DNA from: Ziziphus jujuba
Lineage: Eukaryota; Streptophyta; Magnoliopsida; Rosales; Rhamnaceae
Assembly (NCBI RefSeq): GCF_031755915.1
Contig: NC_083385.1
Location: forward strand, 1,719,001 to 1,783,000
Length of the DNA stretch: 64,000 bases
Reading direction: 5' to 3'
The notes beneath the pieces are model-generated. The model was given only the letters and a program-made list of their open reading frames with translations, was not told where the DNA came from and made no database searches. Below are positions 23,964 through 36,162 of the stretch, piece by piece. The translations under genes were made by a program, and so were the position numbers. The first letter of the stretch is position 1. Every line of letters begins with the position of its first letter.

Positions 23964-25608
23964 TCAATCAGGAAAAGTAAGCAAAGATATGAGAGGTTCG
24001 CTTTTAGGAAAACGTGAAATAAGTTCAGAACGTTTTGCCAGCTCGAAGTCCTGGAAGTGAAATGCAGGTGCACAGGTGCATCCTACAAGAGAGTAGTGGG
24101 TCTCGGCATCCCTTGGAGCAGCTTTCAGCACTGTTCCGTCTGGAGAAATGTTTAGGTCCTTAGTTGGAAATGCCCCGAACCATACATTCGGTTTCACCGT
24201 GTACTGCGGTTGCTGATTTTCTCCAATCAAATTTGGACCAAGGCAGGTTAAATTGACTTTCCCATCTTCGTCTAACTCCAATACCTGAAAGTAAACATGG
24301 CGTGAATTGCTTGGACATGCTAACATGGCAGGAAAGATGAACACGTCTTGTCAAATGCTCAATCACATGTATTGAACATGGGAAAGTAAAGTATAAATAA
24401 CAATCTGATGGCAAAATCCAAGCTATCAACGAAGGAGATATCCACAAAGGAGATATATGATGGTTATCCATTAAATGACATATTTTGCAATGGTGACTAG
24501 AAATGGCTTGTGAATGTAGAAAATTCCAATCTAATTAGCGCAAACCAATACTGCTAAAACCTACCGTAATAGGTTCCCCCAAGTAAAAATGCCAGGTTTC
24601 TGCACATGGTATACGGTGAAGACGTGACACACTCCCAGATGGTAGCAAAAAGTAAATGCATGAACTAACAGGGCGATCAACTTTGTCTGCGTATAAGCTT
24701 CAATTGCATTAGTACATAAACTGGATATTCTTATATAGAAGTTTATTCCTTGATTCTCTCCAATAAAATCTGTACTTTAGTTGATAAAAAGAAAAAACCT
24801 ACACGTACAAAAGCAGCAGTATAAAACTCTGCCGCATTGTTTTTATCCTTATATGTATCACATTGCTTATGGGAGATATAATACTGGATGACTATATAAC
24901 AAACAACATAGCAAAAACAGCATATTTTCCTGCTTAAATCGCCAAATCAAATTTTTGAAACGAGTAAAATTCATTCATCTAAAACTGCATAATCCATTAT
25001 AACAGAAAAATATATAAAATAATACGATTTCCATTAACAAAAATTGAAAAGTAAGCATTTTTCTGTTTTCTCGTTCAGGAAAAAATTCTATTACTGGGCT
25101 GTTAGAGCCCCCTGCAATTTGTAGCTACAATTTAGAACTAAGTTTTGTATCCAACTGTAAACATATCATCTAAAACCATAGATATGGAAATGGAATTTGA
25201 TCCTTTCCCTTCCAATCTCACACCGTATCTAGGATGTAACTAGCTAAAGTCATTGCAAACCAAAACCATGTGAACCTTGCATATTTTGATATTATAGTCC
25301 AAAAAGTCAACATTTGAGATCAAAAAGAAGGAAAAGAAAGGTCCAACAACGGAATAAAACACAAAGCACAGATAAAGAAATATCCAAATCGGGATCGGCG
25401 AATAAGATAGGAGGCAAAAGAAGCAAAACAAACACCCTTAATTTGGGAAGGAATTAAGAGTTTAGTGGGATGGGAGGGGCTTACACTCGGGAGGAAGCTG
25501 AGACTTGGACAGCAAGACGGAAGTATCCCTGAAAGTTTCGGAGTAGAACCCACCTTCTGGGTGCGGATTCAGATTCAATTTCGCTGCAATCTCTGACGCA
25601 GTAGCCAT
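23964..25608 (-). CDS. DUF985 (Cupin_5) RmlC-like cupin protein
   Basis: Three exons in transcript order 25485-25608, 24565-24686, 23964-24284 give 188 residues. Seen: the family opening EIAAKLNLNPHPEGGFYSET, the cupin core YFLLPSGSVSRLHRI followed by CAETWHFYLGEP, and the second half QPQYTVKPNVWFGAFP and YSLVGCTCAPAFHFQDFELA. Known: DUF985 proteins form a single double-stranded beta-helix domain with conserved His and Glu residues that could hold a metal. Their substrate is unknown in plants, and bacterial relatives are equally poorly characterised. His and Glu in SRLHRI and AETWH are retained, so a metal or ligand site is plausible. The length is normal for the family. Arabidopsis At1g19130 is the likely counterpart. 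No targeting signal is obvious. Confidence 0.93.
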
Positions 25609-26650
25609 TTTTAGCAGTCTCTCAGATAATCTCAAGCCAACGTTTTTCTCTTCCTCTCAACCTTTTCTTTCTTTCAACCACTGGTACGGCTGGTTGGTGG
25701 TTGGTCTGTTCTTTAATTGGTAGCAAATTAATTAAAAAAAATGGACAATTAACAGCAATAATGCAGTCTTTCTCTGACTTTTTCAATAGGATTTCTTTGT
25801 TTTTTGGAGCCAATCCTAGAAGGTTTGGGCCTCTATTTCACACATTCCAAGGGCTTTTAGGTTCATGGGATGCTCTGGGCGAATCATGGCCCATCTTGCT
25901 GTCTAGATGAATGAATGGTGAGGTTGAGGAACTTGAGAATAATACCGTTTCCCCAAAATAAAAAATATTTCCCTTTTCCATATGTCGCTTTGGCTTTTGA
26001 CATGAATTACTTTCGGTTGCTTATGGTGGATTTTCTAGCGTTTTCAAAGTTACTTTCATATGAAAATGAGTTGCAGTTTCAATCAATCGCTTCATTCTGG
26101 CTGCTATTGAAGCTCGTCACTTAAAAGAGGTGATATCAAATTATCAATGACATCTCTGATCTAACGGACAAAAAACAACCAAATATGTCGCGCTCATTGA
26201 AATGTTGCACCACCGATTCTTGGGGCAAAACTTATGTTAAATAACATTGCATATCTTGTCATTGGAAATAATACCTTTTTACAAGAACAATAGCATCATT
26301 TTAAAACAACCATCATCCATTTGTAAGATGGTTGCATAAAACATTATTCGAAACATCAGCTTTAAGTCTAATAATCTGGTCATTATTTACACGGAGTATA
26401 AAGATGTAAGAAGAAATACCAAGGTCTTAACCCTACGCTCCGAAAGATTTAGATTATAAGTCCCAGTTGACAAAGAATACTAACAACGGAAAAGTTTACT
26501 ACAATTTGAAGGATCATCAAAATCAAAAAGAATCACCAGCATAAACAGCATCACCTCGATATTCAATTAGATGTGCAACTCTTGCAAGTGGTAACAATGA
26601 AACTGGCATCAAATGACTAGAGAACCCACGTTTGGTACTCGTTTTAGAGT
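25609..26650. other. Intergenic region between the cupin gene and COQ9
   Basis: This is the promoter side of the cupin gene and the 3' side of COQ9. It contains no credible coding region, and the short frames at 25701-25910 and 25915-26124 are not supported. About 200 bases next to the cupin start form a plausible pyrimidine/purine-rich leader. Confidence 0.6.
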
Positions 26651-28533
26651 TCATCCTTGAAAAGCTCTCTTCACAAATCCTTGCACAGAACTCCCTATTC
26701 CCGCTCCAACAGCTTCTGCCAAGTATTTTGCCTACAAAATTTCACCACAACCAGGGAACTTTTAAATTTTCAAAACCTCAAGAGGACAACATTCAAGAAG
26801 TCGAGAATCCGAAACAGTAAACTAAATGAACTAATTCCACATTCAAGAGCTACCTCTTGAACTGATTTCTTCAAATCAAAAGCATCTTTCACACGTCCAC
26901 CCAAGAATGCCCAAGTATCACGGAAATCTGTCAAGAAAGACAAATTTCCAAGTGTTACATTAGCAGAAATATTTACAATCCCAAACTCCATTAGCGGGTA
27001 AAGCAAAAACTACAAACCTGGAGAATTATCAGTAAGCATGTAAATCTCAGTTGTGGAGTATATTCCTCCTATAACAGTTCGCTTCACATACCAATCGATG
27101 TCAGAGGCCTCATCACCAGCAGCATGACAGATCTCATCAATAAGCACTGCCCGCTGCTTAAAACTAGTAGGAACGTTCGCCGGTTGTGCCTATAAGGAAA
27201 ATTCATACAAAATATTATGCCTGTTTCATATTCACTGACTGCACACCCAAGCTATGAAAGACAAAGGATGATACCTCGTACCTGAATACTAAGAGCTTGA
27301 GGCCATTTGGATATAAAGGGAGCTTGCGTTTCTAAGCGAAATCTGATAAGCTTGGAGATACGCTCACTAGGAATCAAACTTTTCAGGTCTTCTCCAGAAT
27401 CAATTCTATCAATAAGCCTCTGTAAGCACTCGTCCATGAAAAACTGAAGGGAAATGAGAATAAAAAATAAGTGCGTATCAAAATTGATAAGAACATAGAA
27501 AGAAAGTTAGGTCCTACCCACTGAAAGAATTACTCAAAAGTGACCAAGCATAAAAATAAAACAAATAGGGCATAATTGAAGAGTTAGAGACAATTCATAC
27601 GGAAAATACTTCTTTGGAAACTATCTAACGCTTTATAACTTCAGGCAGAGAGCTGATACTGTTTATTATGTAAATGATTGTGTTTTTAGTAACCCCCGTA
27701 CACTGTCGATCACACTGAAGCCACTTCCCTTCTACCCAATTTACACAAAGGGATAAGAAATGTAAAATCAAGAAAGAGCCCGTTGTAAAGTCTAGCTTCT
27801 TATATATAATTGTTACATAAATCATGATCCAATCAGAAATTTGAGAACAAAAAAAACAAAAGCTATAATCTTGTAAGTTACCAAATCAGTGCACAAATAC
27901 CAAACTTTAGCAAGTTATATTGAAAATGGGTGGTTAAAATGGAAGAACGATTGGATAAAGAGATGGTAAAAAACCTCAACCAATGCGGCTTCTCTCCTGG
28001 GAAATGATCCAATTATAGCCGGAGACACACCAGCATCCCTCGCACCTGCAATCATTGCAGCTTCGGTCCAACCCAACTTTAGCTGCAATCAATTCAAAAC
28101 GCCAAAAATAATAAATAAATAAATAAAATTAGAATCTTTGCACAGCGAGAACTCCTACTGTTAAAGACCGAATCGCAATACAGCATAAAATTAGAAAAAA
28201 TGGGGTAAAAGCAGGGAGGGGGTTTAAAGAACGGACCACGTGAGGCACTGAGGCCCCAAGCACTCGAGCTTGCTCTTCTTGGTATTCCACTCTGGGCCTC
28301 TGATGGTGCCGGGCTTCTTCGGCCGTTGATGAATTTGATGAAGTCGACGACGATGTGGAATCTGAATAATCAGGGGCAAGTGGGTTTTGGTGTTGATTGG
28401 AGCTCTGGTTGGCGAATGACTCAGAGTTTACGGACTTGGTAAGGCATCGGAGATTAGGGAATCGCACAGGAGCTTTGCTACAGCTACCGGACGAAACTCC
28501 GAGGAACAGTCGCTTCGCCGCTGTGCGATACAT
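26651..28533 (-). CDS. COQ9: COQ9, mitochondrial ubiquinone biosynthesis protein
   Basis: Six exons in transcript order 28237-28533, 27975-28082, 27282-27443, 27018-27189, 26854-26927, 26651-26731 give 297 residues. Seen: an N-terminus rich in Arg, Ser and Ala with no acidic residues (MYRTAAKRLFLGVSSGSCSK), typical of a mitochondrial presequence; a low-complexity Ser/Thr linker; the COQ9 core beginning LGWTEAAMIAGARDAGVSP and IGSFPRREAALVEFFMDECL; then DIDWYVKRTVIGGIYSTTE and DTWAFLGGRVKDAFDL. Known: COQ9 is a lipid-binding protein with a TetR-like fold that presents ubiquinone intermediates to COQ7 in the CoQ synthome on the inner mitochondrial membrane. The final segment (residues about 272-297) would be the membrane-binding amphipathic helix. 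The exon 2 donor is GTTTTT, weaker than usual but frame-consistent. Confidence 0.95.
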
Positions 28534-29592
28534 TGCGTAAAGTCGTTACTTGGAAAACTAGAGAAGGGAGAAAGAATCAGCCGTCAGCTAATTGCCAAGG
28601 GCTCACTGTATAGCCTGTGTTGCCTTTTTTGAACAAGATCTGTGCAATTTTTGCTGTTCCACGTACCTCCATTTTGTGCCTCCACGTGTCATCTGCTTCC
28701 GCTCAAATTTTTATTTTTATTTTGATTTTTTGGGTTGCAATACCATTTGTTTTTTTGGGTTTTTTGGGTAATATACCATGCTTTTTCTGGAAGCCACATT
28801 TTCGATTTTGTTACTTTGATATTATATAATTCGTTTCCACTAAATTTGTCATCGTTAAAGTCTCATCTTGTACTAAACATAAAATTTGATGAATATATAT
28901 ATATATATATGATAATTCATGTAGAGATAATATAGTAAAAAAAATTCATAGTTTTCTCGAATAACAATTTGAGTTTAAATTATTTCTGTATCCATGAATG
29001 GATAGGTTCGAATCTCACAAGTAGAGAGGATTTAGAAGATAGACTTTATGAAAAATTTAATTGAATATATCATCCTTTATAAAAATTTTAATTAAATATC
29101 TCAAGACTTTCATACATTTTTTAAATGTTAGATTTTAGTATAGATTTTGTAAAGATCAGATTTAGTTAAAAAAAAAAATAAAAAAAAAATAATTAAAAAA
29201 AAGGAAGAAGAAGAAGAAGAATGAATCTTTAAAGGTTTATATTGGATAAACCCAAACTTTTTAAATTCATAAAAAAATTTTAAAATCTTAATTAAATACA
29301 CTTTCATAACTATGAAACATACAATTTAACATGCACTTTACAAAAAATGGTATCTAAAAATGGGGTACTCCTAGCTACTAACTAGATTTAATTTAATATG
29401 GATATAAATCAACCTACAAGGAAAATTGATAACAAAAGGAAGAAATAATTAATTAGAAAACTAACTTGTCTTCTTGGACCATCCATATTTCATATACGAA
29501 GTCATGCTTCCCAACCCACTATATCTATAAAGCGTCACCTAAGAATCTGTACCTTTACAAACCTGGCAAGAATTAATGCTTTCTGAATTCAT
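28534..29592. other. COQ9 upstream region and left flank of the retrotransposon
   Basis: About 200 bases next to COQ9 include a G-box (CACGTG, 28683-28688) and serve as presumed promoter. The rest is AT-rich with a TA repeat (28892-28910) and an A/GAA-rich run (29168-29221). GGTTCGAATCT at 29005-29015 resembles a tRNA B box; without a convincing A box or a tRNA fold it may be a SINE remnant or chance. No coding sequence supported. Confidence 0.55.
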
Positions 29593-30100
29593 TGTTGAAT
29601 AAATTAATATTTGTGAATTTGGTATAATCAATTACTCACTTACAAGGCCTATTTATGCCATTAATGGGATTGATTTATTTTATTATTTTGTAGTAGGGCC
29701 CTTGGTCACACACTCTCTATAAGACTCTAGTTAGCCCATTGGATTGGAGGACCAACTCTCTTTATAAGCCCATTGACTTATCCATATTTTTTCTAATATA
29801 ATTATATTATCAAATTATTATTATTTTATGTGTGTCAAAATTAATGGATAAATCTGACTTACAGAGACTATTTAAAAGGTTTAGGGCAAGCAGACATTAA
29901 GAATACCATACAGTATTTGGAGATTAAGGTTTTCAGAAATCTGAGAGTGGTTTGAGAGTAGTGTGTCCATAGGCACTACTTTACGTTGTTTCTATTTTGC
30001 AGGATTAAAGATCTAATTTATCAATGGCTGCGTTTGGAGGTTAGTAATTTATGATTTATGGAATTTATTATGTATATTTAGATCCATAAAATTTCTAGCA
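29593..30100 (+). repeat. 5' LTR
   Basis: 508 bp, bounded by TG at 29593 and CA at 30100. Aligned by eye with the 3' LTR there are no gaps and about 27 mismatches, all but one of them transitions. The LTR should carry the promoter and polyadenylation signals. ATGGCTGCGTTTGGAGGTTAG within it (from about 30023) is not a gene. Confidence 0.97.
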
Positions 30101-30102
30101 AT

Positions 30103-30114
30103 TGGTATCAGAGC
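30103..30114 (+). other. Primer-binding site (initiator methionine tRNA type)
   Basis: TGGTATCAGAGC, two bases after the 5' LTR, is complementary to the 3' end of the plant initiator methionine tRNA and is the standard minus-strand primer site of copia elements. Confidence 0.95.
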
Positions 30115-31556
30115 ATGGTTAATATGTATAATAAATTTCATGTGATTATTCAGATTATTACTGTATGTTCGGCCATTGAATAATCTATACATGTTTTTTG
30201 TTTATTTTTTCCTTCTTCTCCGATTCGAATACATGTGTAGATTAAGAGAATCAAAATTACATATCTTGTGAATATATAAGATTCATGCCCGATTGTGTTT
30301 GTGATGTTTATATATTTGCTGGAATCTGTGTGATAATACTTTCGATTATGTATGCATATCTATATATAACCCGATTTCTATTTCTTCATTAAAAAAAAAA
30401 AAAAAAACCCTTAAAATCCGAATAATGGTTATTGATGCTATTTGAAAACTGGGCTATATTTTATTGGAGTTTATGGATTGCACGTAGTAGTTTAGACTAA
30501 TCAATTTGGTTCAAAACCTTGTAAAAATCTGTTGATTTTGAACCTTCCATGGCCGAATATAAACCTTGCTTGGGTGTTTATTTTGGGTTGATTTTGAATC
30601 AAATTGATTTGTGGGAAACGTTGCCCAAGGGAAGACGAAACTATCGCCGCCCGTATTTCCGGAAACGGAGTCCGGAACGGCGAGATAGAGCCGGGTAAGA
30701 AATCATGTCGCGGGACCCGTACAGGTTGGAATCGGGTCAGACCCGACCCGGCTAGCTGAGGAAGAAGGCGCTCACGACATGCCGTTTTGGGGCTGACGTC
30801 AGCAGATGACGTCAGCAGGCAAAAAAAAAACAAAAAAAAAAAACCTTATTTATTTTTATTCTCTTTTATTTTTATTTTTTTTTATTATTGATTTATTTGT
30901 TGTTTATTTATTAATTAATTTAATGATTCAATTGTTCAATTTATTTATTTATTGTTTATTTATTTGTTTAATTATCACATTCCAATTTTATTAAATTAAA
31001 TTAAATATTTATAATTGGAAAATTGGATTGTGTGAGCTTACCCAAAGAGGCTTTGTGCCTAGTTGGTATAGTAGTGTGGGATTTTAGGTACTCACCTGTT
31101 ATGAGACTTATTTTGTCTGCATTATGTGTACCAATGTAATGTGTGTTGGCATAATGGATGAGTTATCTTTTATTTACCTATATCATGAAATTGCCAATAT
31201 GTTATTTTTCTCCCACTTATTAATTAGAGTTTATACGGGTAACTAGGCTACCCTGTCGGTAGTTTTGGTTGCTTTGTATGTCGCCTGGAATGGCAGTGGA
31301 AGTTAATTAAATGCCATATATTGCAGGTTCTGAGTTGCCGTATCGGTGATTCAGTTCAATGCATTTGATTGTGGTTATTTGGTTGACTGTCTCTAGCCCG
31401 CGTAAGGGTATCTTTAGTGCTATAAAGACCCTAAGCGATATTTATGTTTGTGTTTTGTGTTGAAGGGCTGGAAAATAGTAATTGAATTGTCTTAAATTTT
31501 TGAATGTCTTGTTGTTTACTATTTTTACAACTAGTAGCACCCCAAACCTTCTACCC
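30115..31556 (+). other. Retrotransposon untranslated leader
   Basis: About 1.44 kb without a supported reading frame between the primer site and the gag start. It includes a sharply GC-rich block (about 30625-30818) inside otherwise AT-rich DNA, a direct repeat carrying TGACGTCA twice near its end, then an AT-rich run, and finally a stretch with small hairpins (31248-31262, 31335-31349, 31405-31432). In related elements the leader holds the packaging and dimerisation signals; that role here is inference. Confidence 0.7.
30794..30814 (+). promoter_or_regulatory. Duplicated TGACGTCA (as-1/CRE-like) element
   Basis: TGACGTCA occurs at 30794-30801 and again at 30807-30814, within a 13-bp direct repeat (TGACGTCAGCAGA then TGACGTCAGCAGG). 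Paired TGACG motifs are the classical as-1 arrangement bound by TGA-class bZIP factors in stress and salicylate responses. Its position, about 690 bases inside the element rather than in the LTR, is unusual for a promoter; whether it is functional is unknown. Confidence 0.45.
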
Positions 31557-34500
31557 ATGACTGCCATGATGAAATTGGATGGGACAAATTATCAGAAATG
31601 GAAGAAAACCTTAGTTATGAATTTGACCTTCATGAAATTGGATTTGGCTTTGGAGATAGATCCACCAGAGATACTGATTGCTGAGAGTACTGCAGCAGCT
31701 AAGAAACTTTATGAGGATTGGAAGCACTCTAATAAGTGCTGTATGATGATGATGGAGAATTACATGGATGAGGCCATATATGCTAGTATTCCTAAAGTGG
31801 ATACTGCAAAGGGATTTCTTGAGGAGATAGGAAAGAAGTTTATCAAGTTTGATATGAATGAGAAGCATCATTATTTGGACCTATTGAATAATACCAAGTA
31901 TGATGGTATTAAAGGAGTAAGGGACCATATTATGCTACTTTCCTCCTATTATAATAAGCTAAAGGACCTTAAGATGGACATTGGAGAGGAGTTCTTGACC
32001 TATTCTATAATGAGGAGTCTTCCATCACAGTTTGATAATATAAGGTCAAGTTTGAATACTAAGAAAGAAGGTTGTAGCTTGGAGGAATTGATTGATATCC
32101 TTGTCAAGGAAGAGGATGATATTAAATTAAGTAAGTCTAGGTCTGTTGCTATGGTTTCACATCAGGTAGATAAGTCCAAGAGGTTTTTCCAAAAGAAGGG
32201 ACAAGGATTCAAGCCAGGACAAGGTTTCAAGCCTGGGCAGGGTTTTAACCCCAATAGGAAGAAGTTTTCTGGTATGAAGCCTAAAGGGCCGAGGGATGGT
32301 GTTTTTCAGATTAGAGAAAGGAAAGAGTACTTCAATGGAAGGTGTGGATACTGCAATAAAGTTGGACACAAGAAGATAGACTGGTGGACCTTAAAGGGAA
32401 AGCAAGAGAAGAAAGGTAATATTTTAATGATTGAGACCAATATTATTGATGTGCCTATGAATTTTTGCTGGTTAGATACTGGAGCAACAATTCATGTTAC
32501 TAATTCGTTGCAGGGGATGATAAGCCGAAGAGACCCAACCAATCTTGAGCAGCATGTTTATATGGAAGATAGCTCAAGAGTGAAGGTGAACATTGTGGGA
32601 ACAATCAAGTTGAAGCTTGCCACTGGATATGCTTTGGAGTTGCAAGAAGTTTCTTATGTACCTTCAATAAGAAGAAACTTGTTGTCTATTTCTGTTTTGG
32701 ATAGTCAAGGTTATAGTTTTTTGTTTGGAAATAACAAAGTTGAATTATTTAAGGATGGTAAAGTTGTTGGTTTTGGAACTTTATGTGGCAATTTATATAA
32801 GCTTGATTTATTTAATAATGGTCTCAATTTCTCTGTTAATTCTATTGTTGCTCTTATTTTTGTTTCCAAACGCCCAAGAGTTAATGACAATTCCTCAATG
32901 TTATGGCATAAACGTTTGGAACATATTTCTAGGCACAGAATGGAAATATTAGTGAAGGATGGGATACTTCCTAATCTTGATTTCTCTGATCTGTTGACTT
33001 GTGTTGAATGTGTGAAAAGGAAGTTAACTGCCAAAGTAAGAAAGGATAAGTTAGCTAGGTGTGGAGATGTTTTGGAGTTAATCCACACTGACATATGTGG
33101 ACCTTTTACACCAACTGCTTTAGGTGGTTATACATATTTTGATGATTACTCTCGTTATGGACATGTTGAGCTTATTCGTGAGAAGTCAAATTCTTTAGTT
33201 GCTTTTAAAGAGTTTAAGGTAAAGATGGAACTTCAAAAGAATAAGAAAATAAAAGCTGTAAGGTCTGATAGAGGTGGTGAGTTTTATGGTAGATATGATG
33301 AGACTGGAAGGAACCCAGGGCCTTTTACTATTTATTTGAGTGAGTGTGGCATTGATGCGCAATATACGATACCTGGTACACCTCAGCAAAATGGCATAGC
33401 TGAGAGAAGGAATAGGACTTTGTTGGATATGGTGCAGTCTATGTTGGCAAATTCTAGGTTGCCAGATTATTTGTGGGGAGAGGCTTTAAGGACGGCGGCT
33501 TATATTTTGAATCAAGTTCCAAGTAAATCCGTTCTTAAGACACCTTTTGAGTTGTGGTCAGGAAGAAAGCCTAATTTGCACCATTTTCGAATATGGGGTT
33601 GCAAAGCTGAAGTAAGGACTTATAATTCCCAAATTAAGAAGTTGGATCCTAAAACCATTAGTGGATATTTTGTTGGCTATTGTATAGGATCTAGGGGTTC
33701 AAGATTCTTTTGTCCTTCTCACACCACCAGGATCGTGGAATCAGACAGGGCCATTTATTTTGAAGATGATTTTGGATTTGATAATAATAATGGAACAAGG
33801 GTGCCTCAATTTAGAGAAGAAAGTGTTTTTATTCCCAGTATAGTTGTTCCTGATAGAGATATTGTTGATCCAGTAGTTGATGAACCAGTAGTTGGTCAGA
33901 ATGAACTCATTGTTGAAGAGCAGGATATTCCAGCTATTGCAGATGCTGATGTACCTTTGAGGAGGTCACAAAGGACTAGGAGATCAGCTATTCCTGATGA
34001 CTATGAGATTTACTTGCAGGAGCATAAGTTTGACATAAGTGATGATTCAGATCCAGTCACTTATGAGGAGGCCATAAGTAGTTCAAACTCAAATTTTTGG
34101 TTGGATGCAATGGAAGATGAAATGAAATCCATGGCATCAAATGGAGTTTGGGATTTGGTTGAGTTACCAGAGGGTAGCAAGCCTATTAGGTGCAAATGGG
34201 TCTTTAAGACTAAAAAGGACTCCAATGGTCAAGTGGAGAGGTATAAAGCTAGACTTGTAGCTAAAGGGTTTAGCCAGAAGGAATAAATTGATTATACAAA
34301 GACTTTCTCTCCTGTATCCACAAAGGATTCTTTTAGAATCATTATGGCGATTGTGGCGCATTATGATCTGGAGTTGCATCAGATGGATGTCAAGACTGTT
34401 TTTCTGAATGGTGATTTATATGAGGATGTATATATGGTTCAACTAGTTGGTTTCCAACAAACATGGAATGGTAATTTGGTTTGTAAGCTTAAGAAATCTA

Positions 34501-35618
34501 TTTATGGTTTTAAGCAAGCTTCAAAACAATAGTATCTTAAGTTTGATGAGGTTGTCACCAAAAATGGCTTTAAGGAGAATGTTGTTGATAGATGCATATA
34601 TATGAAGGTCAGTGGGAGCAGTTTTATATTTTTGATGTTGTATGTTGATGACATTCTTTTGGTTACTAATGACACTGACCTATTAGCTGAGACAAAGCAG
34701 ATGTTGTGCAACCATTTTGATATGAAAGATCTTGGTGATGCTTCTTTTGTTTTGGGCATCAAGATTGTTAGAGATAGGACTAATTATGTATTGCAATTGT
34801 CTCAGAGAGCTTATATTGATAGAATCCTTGAGAGATTTGATATGCATAATTGTTCTCCTGGAAGTGTACCGGTTACGAAAGGTGAAAAGTTTTCTAAGGA
34901 TCAGTGTCCCTAGAATGATAGAGAAAGGATGGCAATGAAGAATGTTCGTTATTCTTCAGCAGTGGGTAGTTTGATGTATGCTCAAGTTTGTACACGGCAT
35001 GATATAGCTTTTGCTGTGGGTGTGCTTGGTAGATTTATGAGCAATCCCGGTCCTATTCATTACTAAGTAGTTAAAAAGGTCTTTAGGTATCTTCAGAGTA
35101 CTAAAGATCATATGTTGACATATCGTCGCACCAACTCTCTTGAAGTAGTGGGTTATAGTGATGCACACTATAAAGGTTGTGTGGATGATAAAAAATCTAC
35201 CACTGGTTATATATTTATCATGGCAGGAGGTGCTGTGTCTTGGCGGAGTGCCAAGCAGTCAGTGACAGCATCCTCGACTATGAAGGCAGAATATGTGGCG
35301 TGTTATGAAGCTACCTGTCATGCAGTTTGGCTACGAAATTTTATCCGTGATTTAGGAGTAGTTGACTCCATTGAGAGGCGTATTATGATGTATTGTGATA
35401 ATACTGCAGCGGTGTCTTTCTCCAATAATTTAAAAGGTACTCCTGGTGCGAAGTACATTGATGTGAAATATTTTGTGGTAAAGGAGAAAGTTGAAGAGGG
35501 CCTCATTACTGTTGTTCACACGCCAATTTATAGCATGGTGGCAGATCCACTGACCAAGGCTTTACCGGTAGGCATATTTGAGGAGCATGTGTTCCGTATG
35601 GGATTGTTAGGCAGTTGA
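31557..35618 (+). pseudogene. Copia gag-pol polyprotein with four in-frame stop codons
   Basis: Translation begins at ATG 31557 (family opening [13 protein letters not shown] shortly after). Domains in order: gag; zinc knuckle [13 protein letters not shown] (about 32344-32384); aspartic protease with DTGAT (about 32476); pre-integrase HHCC region and integrase core (D in HTDICGP, D in DDYSRYG or SDRGGEF, E in [11 protein letters not shown]); reverse transcriptase with YVDD (about 34640); RNase H (YSDAHYKGC). One frame is kept throughout, but stops lie at 34284-34286, 34530-34532, 34911-34913 and 35064-35066, all in the reverse transcriptase to RNase H part. The fourth metal ligand of the zinc knuckle is also lost: a Trp codon at 32382-32384 stands where Cys is expected. 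This copy is therefore not able to move on its own, though it could be mobilised in trans. Confidence 0.95.
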
Positions 35619-36151
35619 GACTGATGTGTGTCAATGGGACTTTGTTATGTTTTCTGTAGTAATGTCCATGTTGAGTATTATTTATTTCTTTGAATATTTT
35701 AATACATTGATGTATGTGGATCATTATTTATTTATGAGATGATTTATTACACATATTATTACTCCTTGTATTTACAGGCCGGTTGAGACTATTAGTCTAT
35801 GTATATGTGTATGTTAATCCACAGGTGCCATGGTGAATCCCTACTACCTAGTTTAGGTATATTGTTGTATCCTGTCGATACGCAATGTGCTTGAATGAAA
35901 TGGTTTTGTGCGTTGAGGGATTGCACATGATTAGGTAAATCTCTACTACTTAGACTGAGTTTATGGCATGCAAAGTACTCAGTTGAAATGGTATAATGTT
36001 TTGGGAGATTACTGAGAGAATCTCTACTGCCTAGTCTAGTATATTGTTGTGCCCTATCGGTATACTATATATTTGGATGAAATGACATTATGGTTCGGGA
36101 GATTCTATAGTAAGTGAGTTTGGATTTTATATGATGATGATTATGCAGTCC
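35619..36151 (+). other. Repetitive non-coding tail between pol and the polypurine tract
   Basis: Between the pol stop and the polypurine tract, about 530 bases contain three degenerate copies of a unit of roughly 85-100 bp starting near 35836, 35936 and 36020. Each opens with a variant of AATC(C/T)CTACT(A/G)CCTAG; the first and third also share TATATTGTTGT. Each unit ends with a GGGA or GGGAGATT-type segment. They carry the hairpins at 35867-35881 and 36049-36063. No reading frame is supported. Confidence 0.6.
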
Positions 36152-36162
36152 AAGTGGGAGAA
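36152..36162 (+). other. Polypurine tract
   Basis: AAGTGGGAGAA directly precedes the TG of the 3' LTR, the expected plus-strand primer position in LTR retrotransposons. Confidence 0.9.

Noticed and set aside
30103..30114. Methionine tRNA-like sequence
   Set aside because: It is the retrotransposon primer-binding site, complementary to the tRNA, not a tRNA gene.
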